64,000 nucleotides of DNA from Micromonospora inositola (GCF_900090285.1 NZ_LT607754.1:5792001-5856000); one strand, 5' to 3'; numbered from the stretch's first letter, positions 33,965 to 42,873 are shown. Notes: generated by a model from the letters alone, not told the origin. A program made the numbers and translations.

Positions 33965-35140
33965 TTACCGCCGCGGCGGCGCTGGTTGACGCTCCCAGTC
34001 GCGGACCGCGTCGGTGACCGCGATCCCGGCCAGGACTGCGGTGCTGGCGAGGGCGGCCAGCAACGGCGGCCCGAGCAGCGTCGCCGGCGCCAGGGCAGCC
34101 AGCACGAGCAGCCCGATCGGCCGGTCCCGGGACACGCGGCCGAAGACCGCGTACTCGAAGGTGGCACGTCCGAGCACGAATAGCGCTGGCCCGCCGAGGA
34201 TGACGGCGATGGAGGATGGTTGCGTGTGTCCGAAGGGATGGGCGACGAGGAGTTCGTCACCAACGGCGGTGACCATGATGCCGGCCACCATCAGCAGGTG
34301 AGCCATGAGCGCCGACCGGGCGAGGCGTCTCGGGGCGGGAGCTGCTGCGATGGCCTCGGCCAGGGACGCTCCGGCTCGGTGGAGGTAGATCCGCCACACC
34401 AGCACGGTTGTGGCGATCGACACCAGGAACGCCATGGTGCGGTCGGCGGCGAAGCCGCGGCTGCTGAGCGCCAGCCCTGTCACCAGGATGTCCTCGCCGA
34501 GCGCGATGATGAATACCTGCCGGTAGCGCTCGGCGAGGTGCTCACCTGCGACCGTCCCCTGCCACTCGGGTGAGGGGCCGAGTCCTGGCCTGGGATAGCG
34601 CAGTAGGCCCGCCGTGTAGTCCACGGCCACCGCGAGCGCCCAGAGCGCTCCGCGCATGGCGTCCTCGGCAACCGCCCCGATGATCCACGGCGCCGCGGAC
34701 ACGAGGGACCAGACCAGGATCCGCACGGCGGCGCGGCGCAGCTCATCGTCCCGCAGGATGACCAGGAGGGTGACGCCGCGGCCGACCTGGATGGCGACGT
34801 AGGCGCCCGCGAAGATCAGGCCGGTGTCGCCGAACGCGTCTGGCACCGCGACCGCCATCACCAGGCTGCCGACCATGGTGGCGATGACCAGGAGCTGTAC
34901 CGCCGACCGCTGCGGGTTCAGCCGGTCGATGATCGTCGCGGTCAGCGACCAGACCCACCACACGGCCAGCAGCAACACCAGGGTCTGGAAGGCGCCGTTC
35001 CAGCTAAGGTCCTCGATCAGCCCGTGCGAAAGCTGCGTGAGGGCGAAGACGAACGCCAGGTCGAAGAAGAGCTCCAGGAAGGCCGGCTGCTGCGGATCCC
35101 CGGGGCTTCGCAGCAGCCCGGTCGACCTGTTCCTGGTCAT
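33965..35140 (-). CDS. Low temperature requirement protein A (LtrA) family membrane protein
   Basis: A 391-residue integral membrane protein with about 10-12 hydrophobic segments. The N-terminal LELFFDLAFVFALTQLSH and the central GEHLAERYRQVFIIALGEDIL motifs are diagnostic of the LtrA family. Its biochemical role is not established for the family. It stands alone between an AraC relic and the divergent membrane-hydrolase gene. Confidence 0.9.
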   Translation of the reverse strand: MTRNRSTGLLRSPGDPQQPAFLELFFDLAFVFALTQLSHGLIEDLSWNGAFQTLVLLLAVWWVWSLTATIIDRLNPQRSAVQLLVIATMVGSLVMAVAVPDAFGDTGLIFAGAYVAIQVGRGVTLLVILRDDELRRAAVRILVWSLVSAAPWIIGAVAEDAMRGALWALAVAVDYTAGLLRYPRPGLGPSPEWQGTVAGEHLAERYRQVFIIALGEDILVTGLALSSRGFAADRTMAFLVSIATTVLVWRIYLHRAGASLAEAIAAAPAPRRLARSALMAHLLMVAGIMVTAVGDELLVAHPFGHTQPSSIAVILGGPALFVLGRATFEYAVFGRVSRDRPIGLLVLAALAPATLLGPPLLAALASTAVLAGIAVTDAVRDWERQPAPPRR

Positions 35141-35533
35141 CGACTCGCCTGTTCTGTCGGCTCGGCCAAGCGTTGAAGCAGTCGTACCACGGCCTGGCGG
35201 GTGTCAGTGCCGACAGCGCGCCAACTGGCATAGCACCTGCTGTAGCGGGGTATACCGCGCCGGCTTCAGGTCGGACGGGGTGGTCGCGCAACCGGGTACG
35301 GTGGCGGATCTCCGGGTGCGGGCCGTCACGTCCGTTTGCGCCGCAGATAGTAGGGGGAGGAAGGGTCACGTGCACGGGAGCGATCGTTCCGCTCGGCGTC
35401 CGAAGCCGGTGGCTGGGGATTCTGGGAGACGGACCGCGGCTGTGGTTCGACCTGGACGGGCTCTCCGCTGGTCGCCGGGTGCGGGTAATGGCGCTATCGG
35501 GCGTGCCGTCGCTAGGCACCGGCGGGGCGGCGG
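35141..35533. other. Intergenic region between LtrA and the membrane hydrolase gene
   Basis: It must hold two divergent promoters. Around 35376-35520 one plus-strand frame reads TCTGAIVPLGVRSRWLGILG and further protein-like sequence without a clear start; this could be the relic of a small gene, but I do not recognise it. Confidence 0.35.
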
Positions 35534-37750
35534 ATGTCGGTCAGGGTGACGGAGTTGCGGGTGCACGGCGTGTCCGGCGACGACGCCGATGCAATGCTCG
35601 ACCGGCCCCTCGTCTTCCGCGTCGCCGGCGATCGGAACGCCGGCTTTTACCGACCCCGACCGGGGTACGGGGCCACCACCGGGCCGGGTGGCGTGACGCT
35701 GGAGGCGTACCACTGGAGCAATCTGACGGCCGGCACAGCAGTGCGGACCCTGTCGTTGCTGCTGCTGCTGCCGTTCATGCTCAGCAACCTCGCGATCTGG
35801 ATGCTGCCGAACGCGCCCCAGTCACGAACCGACGTAACCGCGAAGGCCCTGTGCCGCCTACTCGCGGCCACCATCACCGCGATGTATGTGCTCTCGTTCG
35901 TCGGCGTCTCGCTCGATCTCGTCGCCTGGGAGTGCGCGTCGTATCCCCGGTGCCTCGAAGGCCGCCGATACCTGTCCTGGCTCGGCGGCATACCTCCGGG
36001 ACAGCGTCTCGCGCTCCTCGCCCTTGCGCCGATCGCCGTGGTCGGCCTCGCCGCGAAGCTCGGCTCGCGCTCCTGGCGCTCGTCCGAACCGTTCACTCAG
36101 GCGACGGTACGCGCTGAGGGCAACAGGCTCGACGCGCCCGGCTACTGGGCCGGTATGCCGCTCCTCCGCCGGCTACGGTCGATCCACATCGCGGTCGCGT
36201 TGGCAACGGTGGACACGAGCCTGCTCGCGGCCCTCGCGCCCATCGACGGCGCGGTGACGGGCCACGCCCTCGTTGCGGCTGCGGTGATGCTACTGGTGGC
36301 GTGCCTGGTGCTGCTCTGCGTGCCGGTAACCACCAATCAGGGCAGCCGAGGCGCACGGGTGGAGACGACCGCCCGCGCGATCCACGCCGCAGCCGGTGTG
36401 CTGACCGCGCTGTGCCTCGTGTACGCGGCGACCCGGCCCGCCGAACGTCCGGTAACCGGGTCCCTGCCCGGGTACGACTCCATGGTCGCGTGGATCTTCC
36501 TCGGGCAGGCCGCCCTGCTGATCGCGCTCGGGGCGGTCGTGCTGTGGCAGCGCCGGGGTCGACCCACGGCCCCGACGTTGCTCGGCGACCTGGGCGCCCC
36601 GGCGGTGATCGCCGTCGCGATCGGCCTGGCGCTGGAGTTCACCGCCGGACTGGTCTACCGCGTTGCCGACTTCCTGGACCGCGGCTCCCTCCCGAGCCCG
36701 CTCCGGCCGTTGCCGGCCTACGCCCCGCAGCTCCAGCCGCCGGTCTCGTACCGGTGGTTGGTGCTGGGCTTCGGCGCCGCGGTGCTGCTGGCCATCCTCG
36801 TGGAACTGTGCTGGAGTCGGCTGACGCTGTCCCGCCGGCGCCGGGCGGCGGCAGAGGTCGTCGCGCGCGACTTTCCGGATCCCCCCGCGCAGGCCACGCC
36901 CCGCCTACGGGACGTCCGCGACGCGGTCGCGAAGGCACGAGTCACCGAGCGGCTGAGGCCGATGCGCGCCGCCTACCCGTTGGTCGCAGTGTTTAGCCTC
37001 GGCTCGGCCGGCTTCGCGCTGGCCGGCATCGCACCGGGCGAACTCGCCGCCCGGCTCGGCGGCGAGCGGGCGAGGGCGGTGGTGGACTTCGCCACCGATC
37101 TCGGCGCGTACCTCGTCGGGTTGTTCGTCGTCGGCCTCGCAGTCGCCGGGCTGCTTGCCTACCGGTCCCCGGCCATGCGGCTCGTCGGCGTGCTGTGGGA
37201 CCTGGCCACCTTCTGGCCCCGTGCGGCCCACCCGTTCGCGCCGCCCTGCTACGCCGAACGTGTGGTTCCGGACCTGGTGCGCAGGACCCGCTACCTCGCC
37301 GAGCAGGGCGGGGTCCTGCTGTCCGGGCACAGTCACGGCTCGGCGCTACTGGCCGCCACCATCCTGCAACTGCCGCCGGAGACGCTACGCCGGGTGGCCC
37401 TGCTGACCTACGGGTCTCCGCTGCACCCCGTCTACGCCCGGCTCTTCCCGGCCTATGTCAGCGATGACACGCTGCGCGAGGTGGGAGATCGGGTGGGCTG
37501 GCGTTGGCTGAACCTGTGGCGGGACACCGATCCCATCGGCGGCTGGATCTTCTCCCCCCATCGTCTTGGCGAGCGACCCGCGGTCAACGGTCCACCCGGC
37601 GGCGTGGACCGGCGTCTGCGAGACCCGCGTGACGTGACCCTGGAGCCATCCGACACCGTCCCTCCCCCGATCGAGGGGCACTCGCAGTACCACGCGGACG
37701 AGCAGTTCGACGCTGCCGTGCGCGAACAGGTGGCGCAGCTAGTGCTTTGA
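35534..37750 (+). CDS. Multi-pass membrane protein with C-terminal serine-hydrolase motif
   Basis: A 738-residue protein. Residues 1-20 read VTELRVHGVSG, like the first strand and oxyanion loop of an alpha/beta hydrolase. Some 10 or more membrane segments follow (about 73-95, 110-135, 160-180, 215-260, 290-345, 360-380, 415-435, 480-560). Near residue 597 the segment GGVLLSGHSHGSALLAA gives a GxSxG nucleophile elbow, followed by LLTYGSP, an Asp in WRDTDPIGG and a His in EGHSQYHAD, a possible triad. I know no named function. The last codons and stop overlap the left end of the TnpB element. Confidence 0.7.
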   Translation: MSVRVTELRVHGVSGDDADAMLDRPLVFRVAGDRNAGFYRPRPGYGATTGPGGVTLEAYHWSNLTAGTAVRTLSLLLLLPFMLSNLAIWMLPNAPQSRTDVTAKALCRLLAATITAMYVLSFVGVSLDLVAWECASYPRCLEGRRYLSWLGGIPPGQRLALLALAPIAVVGLAAKLGSRSWRSSEPFTQATVRAEGNRLDAPGYWAGMPLLRRLRSIHIAVALATVDTSLLAALAPIDGAVTGHALVAAAVMLLVACLVLLCVPVTTNQGSRGARVETTARAIHAAAGVLTALCLVYAATRPAERPVTGSLPGYDSMVAWIFLGQAALLIALGAVVLWQRRGRPTAPTLLGDLGAPAVIAVAIGLALEFTAGLVYRVADFLDRGSLPSPLRPLPAYAPQLQPPVSYRWLVLGFGAAVLLAILVELCWSRLTLSRRRRAAAEVVARDFPDPPAQATPRLRDVRDAVAKARVTERLRPMRAAYPLVAVFSLGSAGFALAGIAPGELAARLGGERARAVVDFATDLGAYLVGLFVVGLAVAGLLAYRSPAMRLVGVLWDLATFWPRAAHPFAPPCYAERVVPDLVRRTRYLAEQGGVLLSGHSHGSALLAATILQLPPETLRRVALLTYGSPLHPVYARLFPAYVSDDTLREVGDRVGWRWLNLWRDTDPIGGWIFSPHRLGERPAVNGPPGGVDRRLRDPRDVTLEPSDTVPPPIEGHSQYHADEQFDAAVREQVAQLVL

Positions 37751-39251
37751 CCACAAACGTTGGCCGGGTTGGTCGGGGGTTGGGGAAATGTCGTAGGGCT
37801 GGTGTTGGCTTCGGTTCGTGCCTCGCCGTCGGGATCCCGCCTTGCCGCGGGTTGTGCATCGCACTGCCCGGGTTGCGGTGCGGGTGACGCTCGGGCAGCG
37901 GCGGCGGTGTTTCGGGCTGCTGCGCTCGGCCGGTGACGTGTGGGCGTGTGTGTTGGAGGTCAACGCGTGGCGGCGCCGCCGGCGGGACGTACCCCTGTCC
38001 GGCTATCAGGAGTTGTGTCGGGAGTTGGCGGCGTCGGGGCCGGGCACGTTCGCCGAACTGGACTCCACGGGTGCGCGGTCGGTGTTGCGCCGGTTTTCTG
38101 ATGCGTGGTTCGCGGCGGCGAAGCGCCGCAGCGCCGGTGACATGTTGGCGCGGTTTCCTCGTCGTCGGCGGGGGTTGGTGCCGGTGCGCTGGTATCACGG
38201 CACGTTCACCCTCGACGGGCGCCGGCTGCGGATACCCACGGCCAAAGGCAGTGCGCCGTTGTGGGTCCGCTTGGCGCGGGAGGTGCCGTATCCGGTCGAG
38301 CAGGTCCGGTCGGTCACCCTGCTGTGTGAGGGCGGTCGGCTGTTCCTCGACGTGACCGCTGAGGTGCCGGTGGCGGTCTACCCGCCGGGTGAACAACCGG
38401 ATCCGGCGAGGGTGGCCGGGGTGGATCTCGGGATCATCCACCCGTACGCGGTGGCCGGCCCGGACGGGAAGGGGTTGCTGGTGTCGGGGCGGGCGATCCG
38501 CGCCGAGCACCGCATGCACCTCGCCGACACGAAAGCCCGCCGCCGCGCCGTGGCCCGGCGGGCGCCGAAACCTGGTGAGAAGGGGTCGCGGCCGTGGCGG
38601 CAGTACCGTCGCCGGGCCCGCCTGGTGGAGGGCCGGCACCGGCGCAGGGTTCGTCAGGCCCAGCACGAGGCCGCCCGTAGCGTCGTGTCCTGGGCGGTGG
38701 AGCAGCGGGTGGGTGTGCTGCACGTGGGTGATCCTCGCGGGGTGTTGGACCTGCCGGCGGGGCGGCGGCACAACCTGCGGTTGCGGCAGTGGCAGATCGG
38801 CCGGCTCCTCCAAGTCCTCACCGACAAAGCTGTCCTGGCCGGCATCGTCGTCCGGCTGGTCGACGAACGCGGCACCTCCTCCACCTGCCCCACCTGCAGA
38901 AGGCGGGTGCCGAAACCCCGCGGGCGAACCCTGTCCTGCCCGCACTGCCGATTCTCCGGCCACCGCGACCTCGTCGCGGCGGCCAGCATCGCCACCCGCA
39001 CCCCGGGCGGCGGACCCACCACCCCGACAGCAGTTGCGCTGCCGGAGGTGGTCACGCACCGTCGAGCCGGCCGGCACCTGCCCGGTACCGGACGGTCCCG
39101 ACGTGACCCCCGCCGCCCACCCCGGGCGGCGCGAGGATCAGTTGGCCCGCGAAGGCCCGCCCCACCACCCGGTGGGGAGTCGCTCGCCCCTACGGCGAGG
39201 ATCCACAACACCCACCGCAAACCCGGTGAACGTTAGTGGACACCGCACTAG
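37739..39251. mobile_element. TnpB-only element bounded by imperfect inverted repeats
   Basis: The ends 37739-37761 and 39229-39251 are inverted repeats with about 19 of 23 matches (CTAGTGC at the outer edge of both). They enclose a single tnpB-like gene and no tnpA. The left end overlaps the final codons of the membrane-hydrolase gene. Confidence 0.5.
37818..39236 (+). CDS. TnpB-like RNA-guided nuclease family protein, RuvC-II motif altered
   Basis: A 472-residue protein from GTG. RuvC-I is present (VAGVDLGIIHPYAV, Asp), as are the zinc ribbon (CPTCRRRVPKPRGRTLSCPHC) and RuvC-III (GHRDLVAAASIA, Asp). At RuvC-II, where active TnpB has IEDL with catalytic Glu, it reads VLHVGDPRGVLDL: the Glu position is Gly, although the adjacent Asp is kept. 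It may be inactive as a nuclease or belong to a TnpB subgroup using that Asp. The ~70-residue Pro/Arg-rich C-terminal tail probably overlaps the guide-RNA-coding end. Confidence 0.82.
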   Translation: MPRRRDPALPRVVHRTARVAVRVTLGQRRRCFGLLRSAGDVWACVLEVNAWRRRRRDVPLSGYQELCRELAASGPGTFAELDSTGARSVLRRFSDAWFAAAKRRSAGDMLARFPRRRRGLVPVRWYHGTFTLDGRRLRIPTAKGSAPLWVRLAREVPYPVEQVRSVTLLCEGGRLFLDVTAEVPVAVYPPGEQPDPARVAGVDLGIIHPYAVAGPDGKGLLVSGRAIRAEHRMHLADTKARRRAVARRAPKPGEKGSRPWRQYRRRARLVEGRHRRRVRQAQHEAARSVVSWAVEQRVGVLHVGDPRGVLDLPAGRRHNLRLRQWQIGRLLQVLTDKAVLAGIVVRLVDERGTSSTCPTCRRRVPKPRGRTLSCPHCRFSGHRDLVAAASIATRTPGGGPTTPTAVALPEVVTHRRAGRHLPGTGRSRRDPRRPPRAARGSVGPRRPAPPPGGESLAPTARIHNTHRKPGER

Positions 39252-39462
39252 ACGCCGTGTACCCGTACGTGTTCTGCGAAGGACTGGGTGAAGCTCTCGA
39301 GCGCAGCCTTGCCCTTTCACGCGTACCAAGCGATGGACGTCCGATGACTCCGCTGGTGGTGTAGGCGGCCACTCCTGCGACGTCGTCCCGTCAACCATCA
39401 TGCGAGACCAGGCATCGCCGACAGCCGGCTGCACCGAACGTCTGTTCGACTAGGGTGCCGGT

Positions 39463-39707
39463 GTGGAGGTACGTGGTCGGTGGTGGAACGGATCGTGGGG
39501 CCGCATGGCCCGGCGGGACATCTGGCTGCTCTCGGACGGTCGGCTCTGGCGGGTGCGTGGCCGCCTCGGAGGCAATGGAGGCCAGCAGGTCACCTACGAC
39601 TTCCCGGACGAAGCATCCGCCCGATCGATGGTCGACCGGATGATGCTCGTTCGCGGGACCTCACGGAGGCGGTCCGGCAGGAGTCCAACCGCCGGCATGC
39701 TCGCTAG
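39463..39707 (+). pseudogene. Small conserved protein, frameshifted
   Basis: The first frame encodes MARRDIWLLSDGRLWRVRGR and QQVTYDFPDEASARSMVDRMM, a small domain of a type common in actinobacteria as a hypothetical protein. Near 39645-39655 the sense shifts to the frame giving RDLTEAVRQESNRRHAR and a stop. The same C-terminus occurs alone at 33867. Function unknown. Confidence 0.5.
39657..39694 (+). repeat. 38-bp direct repeat, copy 2
   Basis: Identical to 33867-33904, and forms the 3' end of the frameshifted small gene at 39463-39707. The flanks differ, apart from a shared CTAGCC 10-15 bases downstream. Confidence 0.7.
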
Positions 39708-40030
39708 CCGGGGAGGTGGGTGCCACCGCCGTTGAGGTGGTACGCCCGCTCCTCCGCGCTCTCGCGTGCCCGCAGAAATCGGTCGTTCCACTCGGGGTCA
39801 CCATCGGCGATGCGATCGACCACGTGTTCGTCGAGGACTCGTCCATCCGGCGGTACGAGCCCGACCGCGACCACCGTCTGCCCATCGCGCCCGTAGTGCA
39901 GGACCTGCCAGCGCGCCGCGCGGGTCGCCCGTCGGCTGCGCCGCCCGGCGAGGGCCGCCAGCAGGAGGTAGCAGCTGACGGCGACGACCAACGTGACGCC
40001 GATGGCGAGCAGCAGGGTGAGGGCCCGCAC
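39704..40030 (-). CDS. Small membrane-anchored protein next to SPFH gene
   Basis: A 108-residue protein with one N-terminal membrane helix (LTLLLAIGVTLVVAVSCYLLLAALA) and a soluble basic/acidic tail. It starts 13 bases after the SPFH-domain gene on the same strand and is probably cotranscribed with it. I recognise no family. It could be a membrane partner of the SPFH protein. Confidence 0.6.
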   Translation of the reverse strand: MRALTLLLAIGVTLVVAVSCYLLLAALAGRRSRRATRAARWQVLHYGRDGQTVVAVGLVPPDGRVLDEHVVDRIADGDPEWNDRFLRARESAEERAYHLNGGGTHLPG

Positions 40031-40043
40031 GGCGACCTCCGCC

Positions 40044-41060
40044 TTACTTGAGGGGTACGGTGGCGCCGGCTCCGGGAGCGTACGTCGTCACTCCTGGGGG
40101 TAGAGCCTTGATGATGTCGATCTGGGCGCACGCGGAGCAGGCGTCGTACCCCTGCTGCCGGGTTTTGTTGGCCTCCGCCTCCGCCTTGGCCTGCGCCACC
40201 CGCGCCTGGGCCTCGCTGACCTGCGCGTACGCCGCCTGGGCCTGGTTCACCGCGTCCTGCACCGTCTCTGGCAGGGTGACTCGGGCCAGGTTGAACTTGA
40301 TGCCCTCGAAGAAGTTCCCGCCCAGCATCTCGGTCAGGTCCTTGGGGAGGCTGCTGTTCACGGCTTCCTGCACCTTGGCGATGTTCGTGTTGTTGGTCTG
40401 ACCTCCGGTGTCCGGATTGGCGGGTGCCGGTGTTCCGGTGCGCTGCGCGCCGTTCTGGACCAGTGCGCAACTGGAGACCAGCTCCGCGCAACGGAAGCTG
40501 TTGATCTGGATGCGCAGGTCGTTGTCGATCACGGGGCGGACGATCACGTCGAGGAAGCTGCTCCAGCCCTCGTCTCCGTCGTAGGCGTAGCGCAGCTGGC
40601 TGTCGACGCCGCGGAACTGCCGGGTGCCGAACCTCGTGTCGAACGCCTTCAGGGTGTCGGGGTCGAGGTTGAGGGTGAAATAGATGGTGCCCTCGATGCC
40701 CATTTCCACGCCGTCGCTCGACGGTGTGTTCACCACGTCGACGCCGGTCCGGTCGCCACGCTTGGTGTCGGACGTGATCGTGTAGAAGCGCTGCTGTGCG
40801 GGGTAGCGGTGGGTGGTGGAGTACGTGCCTGTCCAGGTGAGACCGGAGGCCGGCGGGATCACCTGACGCACCCGGTTGTTGTCGAACCAGCCGCCGTTGC
40901 GGACCACCCCGACCTCGCCGCCGGCCGTCTTGTCAAAGCCGCCGATGACAGCGGTGAGGGCCACGATCAGCACGATCGCCCCGGCCAGGACGGCCCCCGT
41001 GATCGGGAGAATCCGCCGCGGTTCGAACCCCACCGACGGCCTGGTGCGCGGTGTGGCCAT
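40044..41060 (-). CDS. SPFH/Band 7 (prohibitin-like) membrane protein
   Basis: A 338-residue protein with one N-terminal membrane helix (about residues 18-42), then an SPFH domain (GGEVGVVRNGG to about residue 200) and a long C-terminal helical segment (VNQAQAAYAQVSEAQARVAQAKAEAEANKTRQ) likely to oligomerise as a coiled coil. The end has a CSAC motif in YDACSACAQID. The ATG at 41060 follows GAGGGAGC. Such proteins form membrane-bound cages or scaffolds. The IS5 copy 2 lies only 93 bases upstream and may have replaced the native promoter. Confidence 0.85.
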   Translation of the reverse strand: MATPRTRPSVGFEPRRILPITGAVLAGAIVLIVALTAVIGGFDKTAGGEVGVVRNGGWFDNNRVRQVIPPASGLTWTGTYSTTHRYPAQQRFYTITSDTKRGDRTGVDVVNTPSSDGVEMGIEGTIYFTLNLDPDTLKAFDTRFGTRQFRGVDSQLRYAYDGDEGWSSFLDVIVRPVIDNDLRIQINSFRCAELVSSCALVQNGAQRTGTPAPANPDTGGQTNNTNIAKVQEAVNSSLPKDLTEMLGGNFFEGIKFNLARVTLPETVQDAVNQAQAAYAQVSEAQARVAQAKAEAEANKTRQQGYDACSACAQIDIIKALPPGVTTYAPGAGATVPLK

Positions 41061-41153
41061 GGTGCACGCTCCCTCGTTGGTCAGCGGGGCAATCTGCCCA
41101 TCACGATCAGGTTGGCAGCCGGTGTCAAGACGGTCAATCGACACCCGCTCTTA

Positions 41154-42024
41154 GGGCGCGTCTCATTTGGATGGTCGTTGGCCTGGGGGCATGATTTGCT
41201 CCCGTGGACGAGGCCATGATCCGCACCTGGGCGCCGGATGATCTCTGGGAGATAGCGGCGCCGTTGATCCCGCCCGCGCCGGTTCGTCGGCAGGGTGGTG
41301 GTCGCCGGCGGGTGGATGACCGGGCGGTGCTGGCCGCGATCGTGTACGTGACCCAGGCGGGTTGTTCCTGGTGGAAGCTGCCTGAGGCGTCGTTCGGTGT
41401 CACCAGGGCCACCGCGCACCGCAGGTTCACCGAGTGGACCGCGGCCGGGTTCTGGCTCCGGCTGCACGAGGCGACCCTGGACCGGCTCGGCGCCGACCGG
41501 CGGATCGACTGGTCGAGGGCGGTGGTCGACTCGATCAGTGTGCGGGCGGAAAAAGGGGCGATCTGACTGGCCCAAACCCGGTCGACCGCGGCAAACCAGG
41601 CAGCAAACTCCACGTCATCTGCGACCGGAAGGGGCTGCCCCTGGCCGTGCTGGTCACCGCCGCGAACGTCCACGACAGCCAACTGCTGCTGCCCATGCTC
41701 GACAGCGTCCCGGCGATCCGCACACCCAACGGGCGCCGCCGGTGGCGGCCAGACAAGTTGCACGCCGACAAGGCGTACGACGCCCGCGAGCTGCGCCGCG
41801 AGGTCCGGCGACGGGGGATCAAGGTACGCATCGCCCGTAAGGGCATCGAGTCCTCCACGCGTCTGGGCCGGCACCGCTGGGTCGTTGAAGCCTGCATGTC
41901 CTGGCTGATGCGCTACCGGCGCCTCGTTCGCCGCTATGACCGCAAGGGCGATCACTTCGAAGCCTTTGCCACGATCGCCAGCACCCTGATCTGCTACCGC
42001 CGCCTCACCAAATGAGACGCGTCC
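41154..42024. mobile_element. IS5-type insertion sequence, copy 2 (871 bp)
   Basis: Same length, orientation and inverted repeats as 29956-30826, with about half a dozen substitutions. It is flanked by a different 3-bp duplication, TTA, so it is an independent insertion. The TNA pattern of both duplications shows the target preference directly. Confidence 0.9.
41204..42015 (+). CDS. IS5-family transposase, made by -1 frameshifting (copy 2)
   Basis: Same two-frame structure as the first copy: frame 0 from GTG 41204 to 41566 and the -1 frame to 42015, joined at GAAAAAGGGG. The catalytic DDE residues are all retained. Codon differences from copy 1 are mostly silent (GAT/GAC, CTG-GCT/CTG-GCC), indicating recent activity and selection on the protein. 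Confidence 0.85.
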
Positions 42025-42052
42025 TTAGTCGGCTGGCCGCTGGCCGTAGCGC

Positions 42053-42562
42053 TCAGCGGCAAGCTTCTGCCCGGACGTGCACACCGCACCACGGCGGCAG
42101 GTCGGCTGCCCACACCCGCCAACCGCCCGCGTCTCGCCGCGTCTCGAACCGCCACGGGTGGGCTGCGCCGCTGAGGTTGGCCTGTTCGTTCCACCAGATC
42201 GCGTGGACCTGGGCGGTCACCGTCGCGCGGTCGTCGCCCTGGTCCTCGACGTCAATCGGTCCGACCGTCTCAAGCTTCGACGGCACGTTGCCGCGTTCCA
42301 TCTCGCCGCGGTACTGCCGCCACTGCCGCAGCAGCTCGTCATGACGCCTGCCGGCCAGTACCCGCGACAGACCGATCTCCTCGCCACTGCTCATCTGGAG
42401 CACGTACACGCTCACCGCCGCATCCGGTGTCGCCTCACCACGCTCTGCCTCGACCTGCCGCAGAACAGCCCACGGCACCGGCACCGCCACGATCCCGGTA
42501 CACAGCACGGCTACGAGCGACAGAACCACCCACGGCCAATGGCGCGGCGGTCGGATCAGCAC
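42053..42562 (-). CDS. Membrane-anchored protein of integrative-element type, unknown function
   Basis: A 169-residue protein with one N-terminal membrane helix (WPWVVLSLVAVLCTGIVAVPVPWAVL) and a soluble domain ending GWRVWAADLPPWCGVHVRA. Proteins with this C-terminal pattern are familiar from actinomycete conjugative elements, but I know no function. The GTG start overlaps the integrase fragment on the other strand. Its 3' end is 28 bases from the IS5 copy. Confidence 0.55.
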   Translation of the reverse strand: MLIRPPRHWPWVVLSLVAVLCTGIVAVPVPWAVLRQVEAERGEATPDAAVSVYVLQMSSGEEIGLSRVLAGRRHDELLRQWRQYRGEMERGNVPSKLETVGPIDVEDQGDDRATVTAQVHAIWWNEQANLSGAAHPWRFETRRDAGGWRVWAADLPPWCGVHVRAEACR

Positions 42563-42842
42563 AGCAGTACTGCGGGACGCGACCCACTGGGACGAGGTCG
42601 TGACTGCCTTGGGCTACGAGCATCTGCGACGTCACGATCTGCGCCACACCGGGCTGACGTGGATGGCAGATGCCGGCGTACCGGTGCACGTCCTGCGAAA
42701 GATCGCCGGGCACGGATCGCTCACCACGACCCAGCGGTATCTGCACCCCGATCGCCAGTCGATCACGGACGCGGGAACGGCGTTGAGCGCTCACTTGAGG
42801 GTTCGCCGGTCCCCAGCTGGTCCCCAGCTACGCGCCGTCTAG
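42546..42842 (+). pseudogene. Tyrosine integrase, C-terminal remnant
   Basis: About 95 residues remain: RISTAVLRDATHWDEVV, then HDLRHTGLTWMA (HxxR), HGSLTTTQRYLHPD (HxxY-type end with the active Tyr). The first catalytic Arg and everything N-terminal is gone. It ends 85 bases left of tRNA-Pro copy D, the same arrangement as the integrase beside copy C, but it is a different integrase type. Confidence 0.8.
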
Positions 42843-42873
42843 CTGCCGATTCCCGACTACTTCAGAAACCAAC

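Noticed and set aside
37584..39077. A 497-codon minus-strand frame opposite the first TnpB gene
   Set aside because: Proline/arginine-rich antisense translation without domains, opposite a protein with RuvC and zinc-ribbon motifs.
39237..39454. A short frame with LDAVYPYVF resembling an IS256-type transposase segment
   Set aside because: Fewer than 15 residues resemble the family and the rest does not, so chance cannot be excluded.
29956..42024. Composite transposon formed by the two IS5 copies
   Set aside because: The 3-bp duplications differ (TAA and TTA) and each is matched at both ends of its own copy, so each inserted alone.
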